A stretch of 8,617 bases of DNA, taken from the NCBI GenBank assembly GCA_007127175.1, contig SKZX01000328.1, positions 1 through 8,617 on the forward strand. The letters run 5' to 3'. The position numbers were made by a program, and so were the translations under genes. Below, piece by piece: positions 6,516 to 8,617 of this stretch. Position 1 is the stretch's first letter; each line of letters opens with the position of its first letter. The stretch is from Desulfobacterales bacterium. GTDB taxonomy: Bacteria > Desulfobacterota > Desulfobacteria > Desulfobacterales > Desulfosalsimonadaceae. The notes beneath the pieces are model-generated. The model was not told the origin of the DNA. It worked only from the letters and a program-made list of their open reading frames with translations, and searched no databases.

Positions 6516-6878
6516 ATGAAAAAAAAAGATATTGACTATTTCAAGGAACTCCTTACCAAAAGGCTTGAAGAGCTGCTCAACCAGGCAGGTGATACGGTTT
6601 TGGAAATGAATGACTCCAAGGGGAACTTTCCGGACCCGACCGACCGGGCCGCATATGAGGCTGACAGGAACTTCGAGCTCAGAATACGGGACAGGGAGCA
6701 CAAGCTTATCAAAAAGGTCAAACGGGCCCTTGAGCGCATTGACGAGGGGTCTTTCGGTATTTGCGAGAAGTGCGGCGACGACATTTCCGTTGCCCGGCTG
6801 AAAGCGCGGCCGGTAACCACCTTGTGCATCGACTGCAAAACCAGCGAGGAAGCCCAAGAGAAAGCCCTTGGACTGTAG
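6516..6878 (+). CDS. dksA: RNA polymerase-binding transcription factor DksA (short zinc-finger form)
   Basis: A protein of 120 residues that binds the RNA polymerase secondary channel and, with ppGpp, tunes rRNA and amino-acid promoters. A coiled coil spans roughly 1-75. Its tip carries FPDPTDRAA (38-46), matching the DxxDxA motif needed for activity (D40, D43, A45). The C-terminal zinc finger has four cysteines, C83, C86, C104 and C107, within FGICEKCGDD and LCIDCK. It is shorter at the N-terminus than the 151-residue E. coli protein, as is common in deltaproteobacteria. Its own promoter and structured leader separate it from hemA. Its stop lies inside the next gene, which starts 11 bases before the dksA end, so the two are probably translationally coupled. 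A DksA/TraR-family paralogue is possible, but the complete motif favours true DksA. Confidence 0.93.
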   Translation: MKKKDIDYFKELLTKRLEELLNQAGDTVLEMNDSKGNFPDPTDRAAYEADRNFELRIRDREHKLIKKVKRALERIDEGSFGICEKCGDDISVARLKARPVTTLCIDCKTSEEAQEKALGL

Positions 6879-8496
6879 TTTCGGCACAATCGATCTTCAC
6901 ATTCATTCCACCGCCTCGGACGGGAGCCTCAAACCGGCAGAAATACTGGAACAAGCCGTAAAAAAAGGTCTTTCTGCAATATCCATCACCGACCATGATA
7001 CGGTTGCAGGGGTTGGGCAAGCCCTCCGCCACGGGATACCCGATGCGATCGAATTCATTGAAGGCATCGAAATCAGCGCGGCCTACCCCCCTCCTTTTGA
7101 CAACACGGCCAGTCTTCATATCCTTGGCTATGGCATCCGCATCGACCACCCCGAACTGCTCCGGATGCTGGAAGCCCAGCGCGCCGCCCGTTCCGGCCGC
7201 AACCCCCTGATCATTGAAAAACTAAACGCCATGGGGGTTCCCGCAACCATGGGCGCCGTTGCCGCGGCGACAGGCAAGGATATAGATGCGCTTGCAAGGC
7301 CCCATATTGCTGAATTCCTTGTTATAAGCGGCTATGCAGCCGACATCGACGATGCTTTTGACCGGTTTCTGGGCAGGGGGAAGCCAGCTTATGTCGACAA
7401 ATACCGCATACCCGCCGAAAAGGCCATATCCCTGATACGGGCTGCGGGCGGCATTGCCGTTCTGGCCCACCCGGCGCTTCTTTCTGAAGCCCGTCTTTCC
7501 GAAAGGGATGGAGACGGCCTGAAAGATCCCTCCGACAACCGTTTTGAAAGCCTCCTTGAAACACTTGTCGCACTTGGCCTGGGCGGGATCGAAGCCTACT
7601 ATCCCGGCCAGACATATGAACAGACGGTTTTTTTTGTGGAAGCCGCCCGGAAAAAGGGGCTGCTGGTCACAGGCGGGACGGATTTTCACGGCGATATCAA
7701 CCCCGATATCGAGATGGGATCGGGCCGCGGCGACCTGTCCGTGCCGTACGCGGTTTTCAAAGACCTCAAAAACGCGCTTTCCATGGACAATTCAACAGCA
7801 AGGCTCGAAGCGTCTCTTTTTTACCGCTTCTCCCGTGCGGAACTGCTGGAAACAGCCCTTTGCCACCGGTCCTATGCCTTCGAGCAGGCCAAAAAGACGG
7901 ACGACAATGAAAAACTGGAATTTCTTGGCGATGCCGTTTTGAACCTGGTCATCAGCCACATCCTCATGGACCGGTTTCCGGCGCTGAACGAAGGGGAGCT
8001 CTCCCGCATGCGGGCAAGCCTGGTCAACACCAACCGCCTGGCTGCGGTTGCCAGGCGTATTGATCTGGGTGATTTTGTGCACCTGGGAAAAGGGGAGAGC
8101 AAGTCCAAGGGGAGCAAGAAAAAATCCATACTGGCCGATGCTTTTGAAGCCCTCATGGCTGCTGTTTACCTGGACGGCGGGTACAGAAAGGCCTTTGACG
8201 TCATTGAGCGCCTCTTTTCCGAGCATTTCAACACCTTCGAAAAAACCCCGCCCCTCTATGATTACAAAAGCCTCCTCCAGGAAATGGTCCAGAACCGGTT
8301 TCACCAGGTGCCGGAATATACCGTGGCCGGCGCCGAAGGCCCCGACCATGACAAAACCTTTCATGTCGTGCTGGATGTGTGCGATATCCAGACCGAGGGT
8401 TTTGGAAAAAGCAAAAAAGCCGCAGAACAGGATGCCGCCAGAAAAGCGTTTGAAGCGCTGTCGGATGCCGGGAACAGCGAAGCGGCTGACCAGTAA
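6868..8496 (+). CDS. rnc: PHP-domain phosphoesterase fused in frame to ribonuclease III
   Basis: One uninterrupted frame of 542 residues joins two complete enzymes. Residues 7-303 are a PHP phosphoesterase of the YciV/RNase AM/pAp-phosphatase type, with metal-site motifs DLHIHSTASDGS (9-20), ITDHDT (40-45), EGIEIS (65-70), ARPHI (143-147), LAHP (199-202) and GGTDFHGD (269-276). Residues about 308-460 are the RNase III catalytic domain: LCHRSYAFE (331-339), signature NEKLEFLGDAVL (347-358) with E351 and D355, and LADAFEALMAAVYLDGG (422-438) with D424 and E427. Residues about 464-532 are a double-stranded RNA-binding domain ending in SKKAAEQDAARKAFEAL. The linker is very short. The start is TTG 6868, just before the first PHP motif, with a weak AAGAGAAAG upstream. 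ATG 7783 (M306) would be the natural start of a stand-alone RNase III but lacks a Shine-Dalgarno. The RNase III part processes rRNA and other structured RNA by family knowledge; the PHP part may trim 5' ends or clear nucleotides. Confidence 0.92.
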   Translation: MDCSFGTIDLHIHSTASDGSLKPAEILEQAVKKGLSAISITDHDTVAGVGQALRHGIPDAIEFIEGIEISAAYPPPFDNTASLHILGYGIRIDHPELLRMLEAQRAARSGRNPLIIEKLNAMGVPATMGAVAAATGKDIDALARPHIAEFLVISGYAADIDDAFDRFLGRGKPAYVDKYRIPAEKAISLIRAAGGIAVLAHPALLSEARLSERDGDGLKDPSDNRFESLLETLVALGLGGIEAYYPGQTYEQTVFFVEAARKKGLLVTGGTDFHGDINPDIEMGSGRGDLSVPYAVFKDLKNALSMDNSTARLEASLFYRFSRAELLETALCHRSYAFEQAKKTDDNEKLEFLGDAVLNLVISHILMDRFPALNEGELSRMRASLVNTNRLAAVARRIDLGDFVHLGKGESKSKGSKKKSILADAFEALMAAVYLDGGYRKAFDVIERLFSEHFNTFEKTPPLYDYKSLLQEMVQNRFHQVPEYTVAGAEGPDHDKTFHVVLDVCDIQTEGFGKSKKAAEQDAARKAFEALSDAGNSEAADQ

Positions 8497-8559
8497 ACGG
8501 CGAGTTTGGCTGTTTTGCAGGCAGAGATCAGATAGGGAGCGCTTTGCGGTTAATGCGGG

Positions 8560-8617
8560 GTGGACGGGGTGGACGCAATGGACTTGGTGGACTGTGGACT
8601 TGGTGGACTTAGTGGAC
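8560..8617. repeat. Tandem GTGGAC repeat array, continuing past the window edge
   Basis: Seven copies of (G/A)TGGAC start at 8560, 8569, 8578, 8587, 8594, 8603 and 8612. The period is 9 bases except one 7-base unit at 8587-8593. The sequence stops inside the array. It starts 63 bases after the stop of the PHP-RNase III gene and shares hexamer, spacer preference (TTA, TTG) and orientation with the array inside pabA. The 7-base unit breaks the reading frame, so this copy is not under coding constraint. No gene or terminator is visible between 8497 and 8559. Confidence 0.88.

Overview
The window holds the inner part of a bacterial chromosome that most resembles a sulfate-reducing deltaproteobacterium (Desulfobacterota, probably Desulfobacterales). 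The placement is an inference. It rests on a moderately GC-rich sequence (judged by eye), the gene order siroheme dehydrogenase / CcsA-like protein / hemA, a short zinc-finger DksA, and tandem GTGGAC repeats. I see no transposase, integrase, CRISPR array, tRNA or rRNA gene. The content is core metabolism and RNA metabolism rather than mobile DNA.

Layout. Minus strand, 2085 down to 1: pabA and pabB, overlapping by 17 bases, encode the two subunits of aminodeoxychorismate synthase (folate branch). pabB runs off the left edge and lacks its C-terminus. A 383-base divergent intergenic region (2086-2468) separates them from the plus-strand genes. It contains candidate promoters in both directions and a terminator-like hairpin plus T-run pointing toward pabA. 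Plus strand, 2469-6285: a tightly packed four-gene unit of a DHH-family phosphoesterase, precorrin-2 dehydrogenase / sirohydrochlorin ferrochelatase (Met8/CysG-N type), a CcsA/HemX-type membrane protein and glutamyl-tRNA reductase HemA. Spacings are 13 bases, an ATGA overlap and a 20-base overlap. A 230-base gap follows, with a good sigma70-like promoter and two overlapping perfect inverted repeats. Next come dksA (6516-6878) and, overlapping it by 11 bases, one 542-residue gene (6868-8496) that fuses a complete PHP-domain phosphoesterase to a complete RNase III.

How the genes work together. HemA starts tetrapyrrole synthesis from glutamyl-tRNA, and the Met8-type enzyme turns precorrin-2 into siroheme. 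In sulfate reducers siroheme serves dissimilatory sulfite reductase and can also lead to heme. The CcsA-like protein belongs to a heme-handling membrane family, so the block reads as a tetrapyrrole operon. The dksA/PHP-RNase III pair joins a regulator of rRNA transcription to what looks like a two-activity RNA processing enzyme. PHP proteins of the YciV/RNase AM type trim 5' ends of rRNA in E. coli, and RNase III excises rRNA precursors.

Most interesting points: (1) the in-frame PHP-RNase III fusion, with both active sites apparently intact; (2) the dksA leader with mutually exclusive hairpins; (3) the terminator-like hairpin in the pabA leader; (4) a 9-base-period GTGGAC tandem repeat found inside the 3' end of pabA, where it encodes a Ser/Thr-rich tail, and again at the right edge of the window.
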